7,978 nt of DNA from JAIPEK01 sp041685935 (lineage in GTDB: Bacteria; Desulfobacterota; Desulfobacteria; Desulfobacterales; Desulfobacteraceae): contig JAWLES010000110.1 of assembly GCA_041685935.1 (NCBI GenBank), positions 1 through 7,978 of the forward strand, read 5' to 3'. Both the position numbers and the translations under genes were made by a program. Position 1 is the stretch's first letter, and each line of letters opens with the position of its first letter. This document shows positions 1-6,395 of the stretch, piece after piece. Under the pieces are notes generated by a model. The model ran no database searches, had not been told where the DNA came from, and was given only the letters and a program-made list of their open reading frames with translations.

Positions 1-1
1 A

Positions 2-268
2 TTCAACGAGATGTACCCGGAATTTCTGGCAACAGCAAAGGCCGAGGGAAACAAGGCTGCAGAAGTTACAATGAGTAATGCGCTGGCTGTAGAGGGAGTC
101 CACCACACCCTGTACTCAAAAGCGATTGAAGCGGTTAAAGGCGGCGGCGACCTTCCGGGCGTGTCAATTCATGTCTGCTCTGTATGCGGTAACACGGTTG
201 AAGGGGAGGCCCCGGAGACCTGCCCGGTATGCAATGTACCCAAAGAGAAATTTTCAGAAGTCGTTTAA
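2..268 (+). CDS. Rubrerythrin, C-terminal part (5' end outside window)
   Basis: This is the end of a rubrerythrin, a cytoplasmic non-haem iron protein that reduces hydrogen peroxide in anaerobes. The frame is already open at the window edge and reads F-N-E-M-Y-P-E-F, so the first in-frame ATG (position 11) is an internal methionine and the true start lies upstream. The visible part holds the last helix of the ferritin-like di-iron domain, with an E-G-V-H-H segment that supplies Glu and His iron ligands, followed by a rubredoxin-like domain with two cysteine pairs, C-S-V-C-G and C-P-V-C-N, spaced to bind one Fe(SCys)4 centre. The protein ends soon after the second pair, as is usual for the family. 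A strong hairpin follows. The family assignment is secure; the exact subtype and electron donor cannot be told from this fragment. Confidence 0.93.
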   Translation, partial: FNEMYPEFLATAKAEGNKAAEVTMSNALAVEGVHHTLYSKAIEAVKGGGDLPGVSIHVCSVCGNTVEGEAPETCPVCNVPKEKFSEVV

Positions 269-273
269 CGGCA

Positions 274-312
274 AGCGCCGCGGCAGAGTATACAGCTCTC
301 TGCCGCGGCGCT
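274..312. terminator. GC-rich hairpin, probable bidirectional terminator
   Basis: A perfect 15-bp stem (274-288 with 298-312) encloses a 9-base loop. It starts 5 bases after the rubrerythrin stop and lies between two convergent genes. On the + strand the stem is followed by T-containing but interrupted sequence (a CTCCTTT run, then GTTTTAATCCTTTTT further on). On the - strand the run after the stem is only TTGCCGTT. The stem is strong enough to act for both the rubrerythrin transcript and the leftward operon, but the U-tract is imperfect on both sides. Confidence 0.72.
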
Positions 313-360
313 CCTTTGCGCCCGCCGTTTTAATCCTTTTTAAGTTTCAGATTAACCTGA

Positions 361-936
361 TCATGCCGACCGCAGTACATATCCAAGCCAGGTATCCTTT
401 GAGTTCAGTGCTGACGGATTTTTTGAAAAATGGATCACATGAAAACATAAACTTTCAAGCAAGGCTCTGATTTCCCGGTTCTGCCACAGGAAAAAGGTTC
501 TGCCGGCATCATCTGTTTCAACCCCGTGTCCCTGTTTAACCGAAATGTAGAAAAGCCCCTTATCTGCAAGTCCGCGGCTGATATTCCTGATTACGGGAAA
601 GAGGCGGTCACGGGGAATATGTACAAAAGAGCCGACGGCAATCACTGCATCAAATGAATAATCGGAAAAATCAAATTCTTCAAAATCCCCTTTGATGACA
701 GGGCAGCCTGAGTTATTACAGGCAAGCTTGGCAAGTTTGGCTGATTTTTCAAACCCGGTCATTCTGAAACCTTTGTTTTTCAGCCATAAAAGGTCGCGTC
801 CTGAACCGCACCCGGCATCAAGAATGCACGCTCCTGGCGGGATCACCGAGACAAAAGGCTCCAGAAAAACAGACGGGTCCGCTGAAAAAGTGGATTTTGC
901 GTACGCTTCATGGTTTTTGTCGTAAAATTCCGGCAT
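361..936 (-). CDS. Small class I SAM-dependent methyltransferase
   Basis: A 191-residue single-domain protein with the Rossmann-like methyltransferase fold. Motif I, ILDAGCGSGRD, is at residues 38-48 and binds the methionine part of S-adenosylmethionine; the acidic residue at the end of strand 2 is E63 (T-G-F-E). The G-D-F segment near 83-85 and the D-A-V-I-A strand near 96-100 fit the later motifs. The substrate cannot be inferred; relatives of this size are usually annotated only as methyltransferase domain proteins. The ATG at 936 has an AGG five bases upstream. The gene starts 95 bp after the acyl-CoA synthetase stop, with no convincing promoter in the gap, so it may be the last gene of that transcript, ending at the shared terminator. 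It could act on a small molecule made by the operon, but nothing in the sequence shows this. Confidence 0.85.
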   Translation of the reverse strand: MPEFYDKNHEAYAKSTFSADPSVFLEPFVSVIPPGACILDAGCGSGRDLLWLKNKGFRMTGFEKSAKLAKLACNNSGCPVIKGDFEEFDFSDYSFDAVIAVGSFVHIPRDRLFPVIRNISRGLADKGLFYISVKQGHGVETDDAGRTFFLWQNREIRALLESLCFHVIHFSKNPSALNSKDTWLGYVLRSA

Positions 937-1031
937 GAATACCTGTTGTTTTCAGGCAGTGTCTACAGCTGCCCTGCAAAGCTTTTTCAGCTCCCTGTCA
1001 GTTCCGCTCCGGCCCGGCCGGGGTTGTCGTA

Positions 1032-2681
1032 CTACGCCCGGGGCCAGAGTTCCTTTGCCTGCTCCGAAAGTCTGTATTTCTGGATTTTGCCGCTGGCGGT
1101 CATGGGAAAAGAGTCCACGAATGCCACGTATTTTGGAATCTTGTACCTGCTGATCCTGCCGCGGCAGAAATCCCTGACATCGCTTTCCTGAATATCCGCG
1201 CCCTGTCCGGGGATGATGAAGGCTCCAACTTCCTCGCCGTATTTCTTGCTGGGAACGGCAGCCACCTGTACGTCGCTGATGCCGTCCATCCGGTACAGGA
1301 ACTCCTCTATCTCTTTTGGATAGATGTTTTCTCCCCCTCGGATGATCATGTCCTTGTGGCGCCCGGTGATCCTGAGATACCCGTTTTCGTCCATGATCCC
1401 CAGGTCCCCCGAATGAAGCCACCCGTCCCGGTCAATGGTTCCGGCAGTGGCCTCCGGATTGTTGTAATATCCTTTCATCACGTTGTAGCCCCTGCAGCAG
1501 ACTTCTCCCTGGCTCCCCGGGGGAAGGGTTTCCCCGGTATCAACATCAACAACCCTGACTTCGATGCAGGGAAGGGCCCGGCCTACTGTTTCGACTCTGA
1601 GCCGCAGTTCGTCATCCGGCCTGGTGTAGGTCATCACGGGTGATGTTTCTGTGAGCCCGTAACAGATGGTGATATCCTTCATGTTCATTTTTTCTATAAC
1701 CTGTTCCATGACATGCACCGGGCAGTTTGACCCGGCCATGATTCCGGTGCGCAGGGTGGAAAAATCGAATTTGCTGAAAAGGCTGTGCTCGAGTACTGCA
1801 ATGAACATGGTTGGAACGCCGTACAATGCAGTGCATTTCTCCTGCTCCACCGATGCCATCACAAGCAGGGGGTCGTAGTTTTCCAGTATAACCATGCAGG
1901 TGCCGTGGGTGACAGCGGCCATCACACCGAGAACACATCCGAAGCAGTGAAAGAGCGGGACCGGAAGGCAGAGGCGGTCCTGTGAAGTGAATTTCTGGTT
2001 CTCTCCGATCCAGAACCCGTTGTTGCCTATGTTGTAATGGGTGAGCATTACGCCCTTGGGAAATCCGGTGGTGCCTGAGGTGTATTGCATGTTAACCACA
2101 TCGTGGGGGCGGAGTTCATTCCGCCTTTTGAAATACGCATCATCCGGGGTAAGTCTGGCAAGGTTCCGGATTTCAGGGATGGAGTACATGCCCCTGTGTT
2201 TTTCCTGGCCCAGGAAAAATACCCGTTTCAGGAAGGGGAAGGCATTTGATGCAAGCTGTCCGCGCTGCTGGGTTTTCAGCTCCGGTACAAGATCATACAC
2301 GGTCTGAATGTAATCCGTATCCTGGAATCCGTCGATTATGAAGAGGTTTTCCGCATCCGACTGCTGCAGCAGGTATTCAAGCTCGGATGATCTGTAGTGG
2401 GTGTTCACGGTGAGAAGGACCGCACCGATTTTGGCGGTGGCGAACTGCAATGTTACCCAGAAAGGAATGTTCGTGGCCCAGACCGCGACTTTTTCTCCTT
2501 TTTGAATGCCCAGAGCCATCAGCCCTCTGGCGATTTCATCCACAAGGCTGCCGAACTCGCGGTACGTGAGCCTGAAATCCCTGTCCACGTAAACCAGTGC
2601 ATCATTGTCAGGATATTTTTGAACCGCCTCGTCAAGAATGGTGCCGAGCGTGATTTCCCTCAACCGGGTTTGTTCAGTCAT
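1032..2681 (-). CDS. AMP-forming acyl-CoA synthetase (fatty-acid CoA ligase, ACSF2-like)
   Basis: A full-length (549-residue) member of the ANL adenylate-forming superfamily. It activates a carboxylic acid with ATP to an acyl-adenylate and then to acyl-CoA in the cytoplasm. Visible motifs in order: P-loop YTSGTTGFPKG (200-210), YGLTETSP (341-348), the GWLHSGDLG motif (420-428, with the ribose-binding Asp), the hinge GRHKDMIIRGGENIYP (440-455), and the C-terminal ASGKIQK with catalytic Lys532. The overall sequence resembles medium-chain ACSF2/YngI-type synthetases; chain length is not predictable. I chose the ATG at 2681 because it has AAGGA seven bases upstream. An in-frame ATG at 2699, which would overlap the upstream stop as ATGA, has only an AT repeat before it. 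The 14-bp gap to the cupin regulator indicates one operon. Confidence 0.93.
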   Translation of the reverse strand: MTEQTRLREITLGTILDEAVQKYPDNDALVYVDRDFRLTYREFGSLVDEIARGLMALGIQKGEKVAVWATNIPFWVTLQFATAKIGAVLLTVNTHYRSSELEYLLQQSDAENLFIIDGFQDTDYIQTVYDLVPELKTQQRGQLASNAFPFLKRVFFLGQEKHRGMYSIPEIRNLARLTPDDAYFKRRNELRPHDVVNMQYTSGTTGFPKGVMLTHYNIGNNGFWIGENQKFTSQDRLCLPVPLFHCFGCVLGVMAAVTHGTCMVILENYDPLLVMASVEQEKCTALYGVPTMFIAVLEHSLFSKFDFSTLRTGIMAGSNCPVHVMEQVIEKMNMKDITICYGLTETSPVMTYTRPDDELRLRVETVGRALPCIEVRVVDVDTGETLPPGSQGEVCCRGYNVMKGYYNNPEATAGTIDRDGWLHSGDLGIMDENGYLRITGRHKDMIIRGGENIYPKEIEEFLYRMDGISDVQVAAVPSKKYGEEVGAFIIPGQGADIQESDVRDFCRGRISRYKIPKYVAFVDSFPMTASGKIQKYRLSEQAKELWPRA

Positions 2682-2693
2682 GGCTCCGTCCTT
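2682..2693 (-). promoter_or_regulatory. Ribosome binding site deciding the acyl-CoA synthetase start
   Basis: On the - strand AAGGA (2693-2689) lies seven bases before the ATG at 2681. The alternative upstream ATG at 2699 is preceded by an alternating AT run with no Shine-Dalgarno match. This favours the shorter, 549-residue product. Confidence 0.7.
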
Positions 2694-2695
2694 TT

Positions 2696-3262
2696 TCATG
2701 ATATATATATGACTGCGTGGATGGTGGCTTTCCCCTCTCCTGCACAGCTGACATAATGCGGGACAACCGAGTTGTAGTATATGCTGTCCCCCTGCTCGAG
2801 GATATAGGTGTCGTCCCCGTAAATCACCTCAATGCTGCCGCCGGTCACCACGATAAATTCCTCCCCTTCGTGGGAGGACAGGGTTTTGTCCTCTGCGGAA
2901 CCGGGAAGGATTTCAACAAAAAAAGGCTCCATGTGCCTGTCCTTCTTTCCCCTGCCCAAAGAGTAGAATTTAAGGGAGTCCGCCTTGCCCTGTGCGGCTG
3001 GTACATTTATTTCCGAATTTCTTTCAGCTTTTCTGACGATGAAAGGGTCTTTTGAATCCTGGTCGTCAAGGAAAGTTCCTAGTCTCACCCCGAGGGCCCT
3101 GGCGATTTTCATCAAAGGGCCCAGGGGAGGCAGGCCGTCCGTTTCAAGCATTGTATTGAGAAAATCCCTGTCAAGGCCTGTCAGGGATGCGAGTTTTTCC
3201 AGGTCCACCTGTCGCTGATCCATATACCTGCGTATCCGCAGGCTAACTTTTTCTGCTGCCAT
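2696..3262 (-). CDS. XRE-family HTH regulator with C-terminal cupin domain
   Basis: A 188-residue predicted transcription factor. Residues about 6-66 form an XRE-type helix-turn-helix (LEKLASLTGLDRDFLNTML followed by P-P-L-G-P-L-M-K-I-A-R-A-L-G-V). Residues about 110-186 form a cupin barrel with motif 1 SSHEGEEFIVVTGGS (H131 and E135 as possible metal ligands) and motif 2 GDSIYYNSVVPHYV (H169). In this family the cupin usually binds a small effector and tunes DNA binding. It sits directly upstream of the acyl-CoA synthetase, so an acyl-CoA, fatty acid or related ligand is a reasonable guess, not shown. The ATG at 3262 is preceded by GGAGG four bases away; the open frame extends 14 codons further to 3304, but no such ribosome site exists there. 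A sigma-70-like promoter lies upstream, so it may regulate itself. Confidence 0.9.
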   Translation of the reverse strand: MAAEKVSLRIRRYMDQRQVDLEKLASLTGLDRDFLNTMLETDGLPPLGPLMKIARALGVRLGTFLDDQDSKDPFIVRKAERNSEINVPAAQGKADSLKFYSLGRGKKDRHMEPFFVEILPGSAEDKTLSSHEGEEFIVVTGGSIEVIYGDDTYILEQGDSIYYNSVVPHYVSCAGEGKATIHAVIYIS

Positions 3263-3304
3263 TATTCCTCCGTTAAGGTTGCTCTGTGCTGAATTTAATT
3301 TCAC

Positions 3305-3324
3305 AATAAAATGGCTTTTTTATT
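3305..3324. repeat. 7-bp inverted repeat over the -10 box (possible operator)
   Basis: AATAAAA (3305-3311) and TTTTATT (3318-3324) form a perfect inverted repeat with a 6-base spacer. It covers the proposed -10 box of the regulator promoter, the expected place for an autoregulatory operator. Because it is almost all A and T it could occur by chance, and it could instead act as a weak hairpin after the kinase gene. Confidence 0.3.
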
Positions 3325-3345
3325 ACAAATTCCGCAGGTTGTCAA
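3317..3345 (-). promoter_or_regulatory. Sigma-70-like promoter for cupin regulator operon
   Basis: On the - strand TTGACA (3345-3340) is a perfect -35 box, followed after exactly 17 bases by TAAAAA (3322-3317) as -10. The -35 overlaps the stop codon of the histidine kinase. The predicted start leaves a leader of roughly 45-50 bases before the ATG at 3262. A perfect TTGACA with ideal spacing is good evidence, though this region is AT-rich. Confidence 0.55.
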
Positions 3346-5006
3346 AGAGGAATACGGCTGTCCAGCAGCCGGCGGATAACCCGGACCAGTTTTTCGGTCA
3401 GAACAGGCTTTTCCAGGAACTCGCTGAACCCTTCAGCCAGAGCTGTCTCCCGGTTGACCCGATCATGGTGCCCGGTGCAGAGAATTATCGGCAGGTCCGG
3501 TTTCAGGGCCAGGATTCTGTGGGCGAACTCAACCCCTGTCATATGGGGCATTGTCATATCAGTGATCACAAGATCGAACCGCAAGGGGGCGTTTTCAAAA
3601 ATCTCAAATGCAGAGGCAGGGTCGGTGAACGTTGCCACGGTATATCCGTAATCCGCCAGAAGTGCTTTGGCTGATGTCAGGATGGTCTCTTCATCATCCA
3701 CCATCAGGAGGTGCTCGTCACCTCTTTTGATGTCGTTTTCCCGTTCTCCGCCGCTGCTGGAATGCTCCAATCCTTCCTCCACCACGGGAAAGTAGAGTTT
3801 GAAACGTGTGCCTTTTCCCACGCGGCTGTCCACGGTGATATGGCCGTTGTGGTCCTTTACGATGCCCATGACCATGGCAAGTCCCAGTCCGGTTCCCTTG
3901 CCCTTCCCCTTGGTGGTAAAGTAGGGCTCGAAGATTTTTTCCATGATATCCGGGTGAATGCCTTCTCCGGTGTCACTGATTTCAAGGACAAGGTAGTTTC
4001 CGGGGGATGGGCCCGACCCTGCAGGGAAGTCAGGCCGGGAAACCTCGGTTTTTGAAAGGTTTACGGTCAGAGTCCCGCCGGTTTCTTCCATGGCATGATA
4101 TCCGTTGGTGCACAGATTCATGATCACCTGGTGAATGTTGGTGGGGTCGGCAAGGATTTTTGCATCCGTGTTCACCGACTCTTTTATTTCAATGGTGGCT
4201 GGAATGGAAGAGCGGATAAGCTTGAGAGCTTCTTTTATAAGGCCGTGCATGTGCAGGGGATATTTCTGGTGTTCTGATTTTCTGCTGAAGGTGAGTATCT
4301 GCTGGACCAGGTCGGCTGCTTTCTGGGCCGCGCCCATGACCTGGTCCATGCATTCAGCAGCTTTTTCAGGGTTGTTGATGTGGGATTTGGCAAGCTGGGA
4401 GAAACCGAAAATCCCGGACAGTATATTGTTGAAATCATGGGCGATGCCGCCTGCCAGAGTGCCTATGGCTTCGATTTTCTGGGTCTGCTGGAGCTGTTTT
4501 TCATTCTGCCGGAGTTTTTCTTCAGCCTGTTTTCTGTCAGTGAGATCATGGGTAAGATCATAAAATCCGAGCACGTTGCCGCCGGTGTCAATGTCGGGTA
4601 AAAAGTTTACTTCAAGCCAGGTGTTTTTCCCGTCCGGATCGAGGAATTCTCCTTCGTACCTGATCGGTCTTCCGGAAAGGGCGTCATTGATATAGGGTTT
4701 CATCCGGGCGTAGTTGTCCCGGCCCATGATTTCCTTTACCGATCTTCCGCTGATTTTTTCACGGGAAAGGTTGAAAGCTTTTTCGTATGCCTTGTTTACA
4801 AATCCGTAGCACTGGTTTGAATCCACATAGGCTATCCGTACCGGCAGGTTGTCCATGAGCAGCTGAAGCCGCCTCTGGCTCTCCTTTGCAGTCTTAAGCT
4901 GATCCATCAGCTGGGGATAGTAGCTCTTCCGGGTGGATTCCAGGCTGAGGCCCAGAAATTTTTCCCTGGCTGACATGTGTTCGTTGTTCGGGTCGAAATC
5001 GGACAT
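3342..5006 (-). CDS. Soluble PAS hybrid sensor histidine kinase with C-terminal receiver
   Basis: A 554-residue hybrid kinase without membrane segments, so it senses a cytoplasmic signal. In order: an N-terminal helical stretch, one PAS domain (about 48-155), a coiled-coil linker (about 157-180), a HisKA domain with the H-box GGIAHDFNN (phospho-acceptor His190), a HATPase domain with N-box (N297, N301), G1 DTGEGI (D345), F-box FEPYFTTK and G2 GTGLGLA, then a receiver with acid pocket D437/D438, phospho-acceptor D483, T511 and K533. All catalytic residues are present. There is no DNA-binding output and no separate regulator in the window, so phosphate must pass to a partner elsewhere. It begins 42 bp after the alcohol dehydrogenase stop and is probably cotranscribed with it. 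The frame also allows a GTG at 5030 (562 residues), but that codon lies in a small hairpin with no properly spaced ribosome site; neither start has a strong one. Confidence 0.9.
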   Translation of the reverse strand: MSDFDPNNEHMSAREKFLGLSLESTRKSYYPQLMDQLKTAKESQRRLQLLMDNLPVRIAYVDSNQCYGFVNKAYEKAFNLSREKISGRSVKEIMGRDNYARMKPYINDALSGRPIRYEGEFLDPDGKNTWLEVNFLPDIDTGGNVLGFYDLTHDLTDRKQAEEKLRQNEKQLQQTQKIEAIGTLAGGIAHDFNNILSGIFGFSQLAKSHINNPEKAAECMDQVMGAAQKAADLVQQILTFSRKSEHQKYPLHMHGLIKEALKLIRSSIPATIEIKESVNTDAKILADPTNIHQVIMNLCTNGYHAMEETGGTLTVNLSKTEVSRPDFPAGSGPSPGNYLVLEISDTGEGIHPDIMEKIFEPYFTTKGKGKGTGLGLAMVMGIVKDHNGHITVDSRVGKGTRFKLYFPVVEEGLEHSSSGGERENDIKRGDEHLLMVDDEETILTSAKALLADYGYTVATFTDPASAFEIFENAPLRFDLVITDMTMPHMTGVEFAHRILALKPDLPIILCTGHHDRVNRETALAEGFSEFLEKPVLTEKLVRVIRRLLDSRIPL

Positions 5007-5048
5007 AATTGAAAATCGCTTCCGGGCCACTCCCGAGTGAGAGAATTA

Positions 5049-6215
5049 TTAATAAATGCTTTTATATATCATTTCTATATCTTCCATGCGGGCCTGTTTC
5101 GGATTTGTGGCCAGGCACGGGTCATTGTATGCGGAACGGACAAGGCCGGCAATGTCATTTGTGCCAACCCCCATTCCGGAAAGCCGCTGGCGGATTCCGA
5201 TTTTTTTCCTCAGAGAGCTTAGGCATTCCTCGATTCCGGAGGGATCTTTACAGCGGGCTGCTCCCGGTGAACCCGCTCCCATTGCCCGGGCCAGGCGCCC
5301 ATACTTTTCAGAAGCTGCGTCAAAGTTGAACCGGGCAACTTTTTCAAGAAGGATTGCATTGCATTCCCCGTGGACAAGGTCAAGGGCGCCTCCCAGGCTG
5401 TGGGCCATGGCGTGGACAAGTCCGAGACTGGCATTGGAAAACGCAAGTCCCGCCATCAGGCTTGCCATCATCATATTATCCCGGCTTGTTATGTCTCCGG
5501 GATTTTCATACGCCCGGGCCAGGTTTGCGGCAATGAGTTCCACCGCCCTGAGGGCGGCCATGTCTGTGAGGGGTGAGGATGCGGTTGATACATACGCTTC
5601 AAAAGAATGGCAAAGGGCGTCCATGCCTGTGGCTGCGGTCAGTTCAGGCGGCATGGTGGTGCAGGTTTCCGGGTCGACAAGTGAAATGTCCGGTATCACC
5701 ATTTTGGTGACAACCCCGATTTTCGATTTGTTCTCACTGTCCGTGATAACTGCGAACTGGGATACATCAGCTGATGAGCCTGCGGTGGTGGGAATGAAAA
5801 TCAGCGGCGGGCCGGGCCGGGGTACTTCATCCACACCCTGGAAATCCGTTATGCGTCCGCTGTTGCCGGCCACAACGCCGATACCTTTTGCACAGTCCAT
5901 CGGGCTTCCTCCGCCCACCGCCAGTATGAAGTCGCACCCCTCGTCCTTGTATACCCGTACTCCCTGCATGACTTCATGATCCTTGGGGTTTTCAGTCAGC
6001 CGGTCGAATATCACGTACGGGATCCTGTGGCTTTCGAGGCTCGCTTCAACCTTTCCGGTCCAGCCTGCCGCCCTGACCCCGGGATCTGTTACCACCAGCA
6101 CCTTTGATGCGCCCAGGTTTTCCGAGTGCCGCCCGGCAAGCCCGATGGCACCTCGACCGTACACTATTTCAGGGGCTAGAAATTTTCTCAGATTGAGCAG
6201 AATTTCCCTTTCCAT
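5049..6215 (-). CDS. Iron-containing (group III) alcohol dehydrogenase
   Basis: A complete 388-residue NAD(P)-dependent alcohol dehydrogenase of the iron-dependent family, interconverting primary alcohols and aldehydes in the cytoplasm. The nucleotide-binding loop GGGSPMDCAKG is at 101-111. All four expected metal ligands are visible: D199 and H203 (GMDALCHSFEAYVS), H268 (GLVHAMAHSLGG) and H282 (LVHGEC). The usual TTAGTGSE segment reads TTAGSSAD here (143-150), a subfamily variation near the nucleotide. The ATG at 6215 has AGGA eight bases upstream. Its upstream region is shared with a divergent DNA methyltransferase gene and contains candidate sigma-54-like and sigma-70-like promoters. The hybrid kinase follows closely, suggesting that alcohol or aldehyde use is linked to that sensor. 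The substrate is unknown; ethanol, propanediol and longer alcohols are all possible for the family. Confidence 0.93.
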   Translation of the reverse strand: MEREILLNLRKFLAPEIVYGRGAIGLAGRHSENLGASKVLVVTDPGVRAAGWTGKVEASLESHRIPYVIFDRLTENPKDHEVMQGVRVYKDEGCDFILAVGGGSPMDCAKGIGVVAGNSGRITDFQGVDEVPRPGPPLIFIPTTAGSSADVSQFAVITDSENKSKIGVVTKMVIPDISLVDPETCTTMPPELTAATGMDALCHSFEAYVSTASSPLTDMAALRAVELIAANLARAYENPGDITSRDNMMMASLMAGLAFSNASLGLVHAMAHSLGGALDLVHGECNAILLEKVARFNFDAASEKYGRLARAMGAGSPGAARCKDPSGIEECLSSLRKKIGIRQRLSGMGVGTNDIAGLVRSAYNDPCLATNPKQARMEDIEMIYKSIY

Positions 6216-6298
6216 TCGGGGTATCCTTTTTCCACAAGGGACAGGAGAAACTTCGGGGGTTTTTCAAGTCCGGTTCTGATCTTGCCTTGATCATTTTG

Positions 6299-6328
6299 AC
6301 AGTAGCATCCGGAGTGCCCTGTTGTCAA
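6299..6328 (-). promoter_or_regulatory. Sigma-70-like promoter overlapping the sigma-54-like site
   Basis: On the - strand a perfect TTGACA (6328-6323) is followed after 18 bases by TACTGT (6304-6299), a weak -10 with 3 of 6 matches. It reads toward the alcohol dehydrogenase. It overlaps the sigma-54-like element, so at most one holoenzyme could occupy the site at a time. Confidence 0.35.
6304..6319 (-). promoter_or_regulatory. Sigma-54-like -24/-12 promoter for alcohol dehydrogenase
   Basis: The - strand reads GGGCACTCCGGATGCT. Against the consensus TGGCACG-N4-TTGCW it keeps GGCAC and TGC plus W, and the GG and GC dinucleotides have the exact required spacing. It would start transcription near 6293, giving a leader of about 75-80 bases. 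No enhancer-binding protein gene is in the window. The match is good but a single site can occur by chance. Confidence 0.42.
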
Positions 6329-6370
6329 CGAACTAAAATCATGGTAGCTATTGCCGGAATGATAACGTTA

Positions 6371-6388
6371 CACCTGACTGAAAAGGTG
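6371..6388 (+). promoter_or_regulatory. Inverted repeat containing the methyltransferase ribosome site
   Basis: CACCT (6371-6375) pairs with AGGTG (6384-6388) across an 8-base loop. The right arm is the core of the Shine-Dalgarno AAGGTG (6383-6388), seven bases before the ATG at 6396. In RNA this could form a small hairpin hiding the ribosome site; in DNA it could be a protein-binding site. The stem is only 5 bp, so its effect may be slight. Confidence 0.35.
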
Positions 6389-6395
6389 CGGTGGA

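Larger units (their letters stand above)
6216..6395. other. Divergent intergenic region (dehydrogenase / DNA methyltransferase)
   Basis: This 180-bp stretch separates two divergent genes and encodes no protein that I can support. It holds the two overlapping leftward promoter candidates, two convergent TTGACA copies (6296-6301 on +, 6323-6328 on -), an odd palindrome GTTG-T-CAAC at 6321-6329, and an 8-bp palindrome TAACGTTA at 6363-6370. For the rightward gene I see only a -10-like TAAAAT at 6334-6339 without a matching -35 box. Confidence 0.6.

Noticed and set aside
952..1422. A 156-codon - strand frame overlapping the 3' end of the acyl-CoA synthetase
   Set aside because: Arg/Gly-rich shifted-frame translation of the conserved C-terminal domain of the synthetase; not a gene.
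2696..2699. ATGA stop/start overlap suggesting translational coupling of regulator and synthetase
   Set aside because: The ATG at 2699 has no ribosome site, while the in-frame ATG at 2681 has a well-spaced AAGGA, so the overlap is probably accidental.
3355..3371. Hairpin CGGCTG-N5-CAGCCG at the 3' end of the kinase gene as a terminator
   Set aside because: The 6-bp stem lies inside coding sequence and is followed only by a broken T-run; too weak to call a terminator, though it could slow read-through into the regulator.
5028..5039. GTG at 5030 as the kinase start
   Set aside because: The codon sits in a small CACT-CGGG-AGTG hairpin with the only purine-rich sequence touching the start codon itself, so ribosome spacing is wrong; the ATG at 5006 is preferred, but not certain.
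5056..5979. A 307-codon open frame on the + strand, antisense to the alcohol dehydrogenase
   Set aside because: Its translation has no recognisable domain and low-complexity Ser/Arg/Pro composition, typical of a frame opposite a GC-rich gene. The dehydrogenase on the other strand has all its family motifs.
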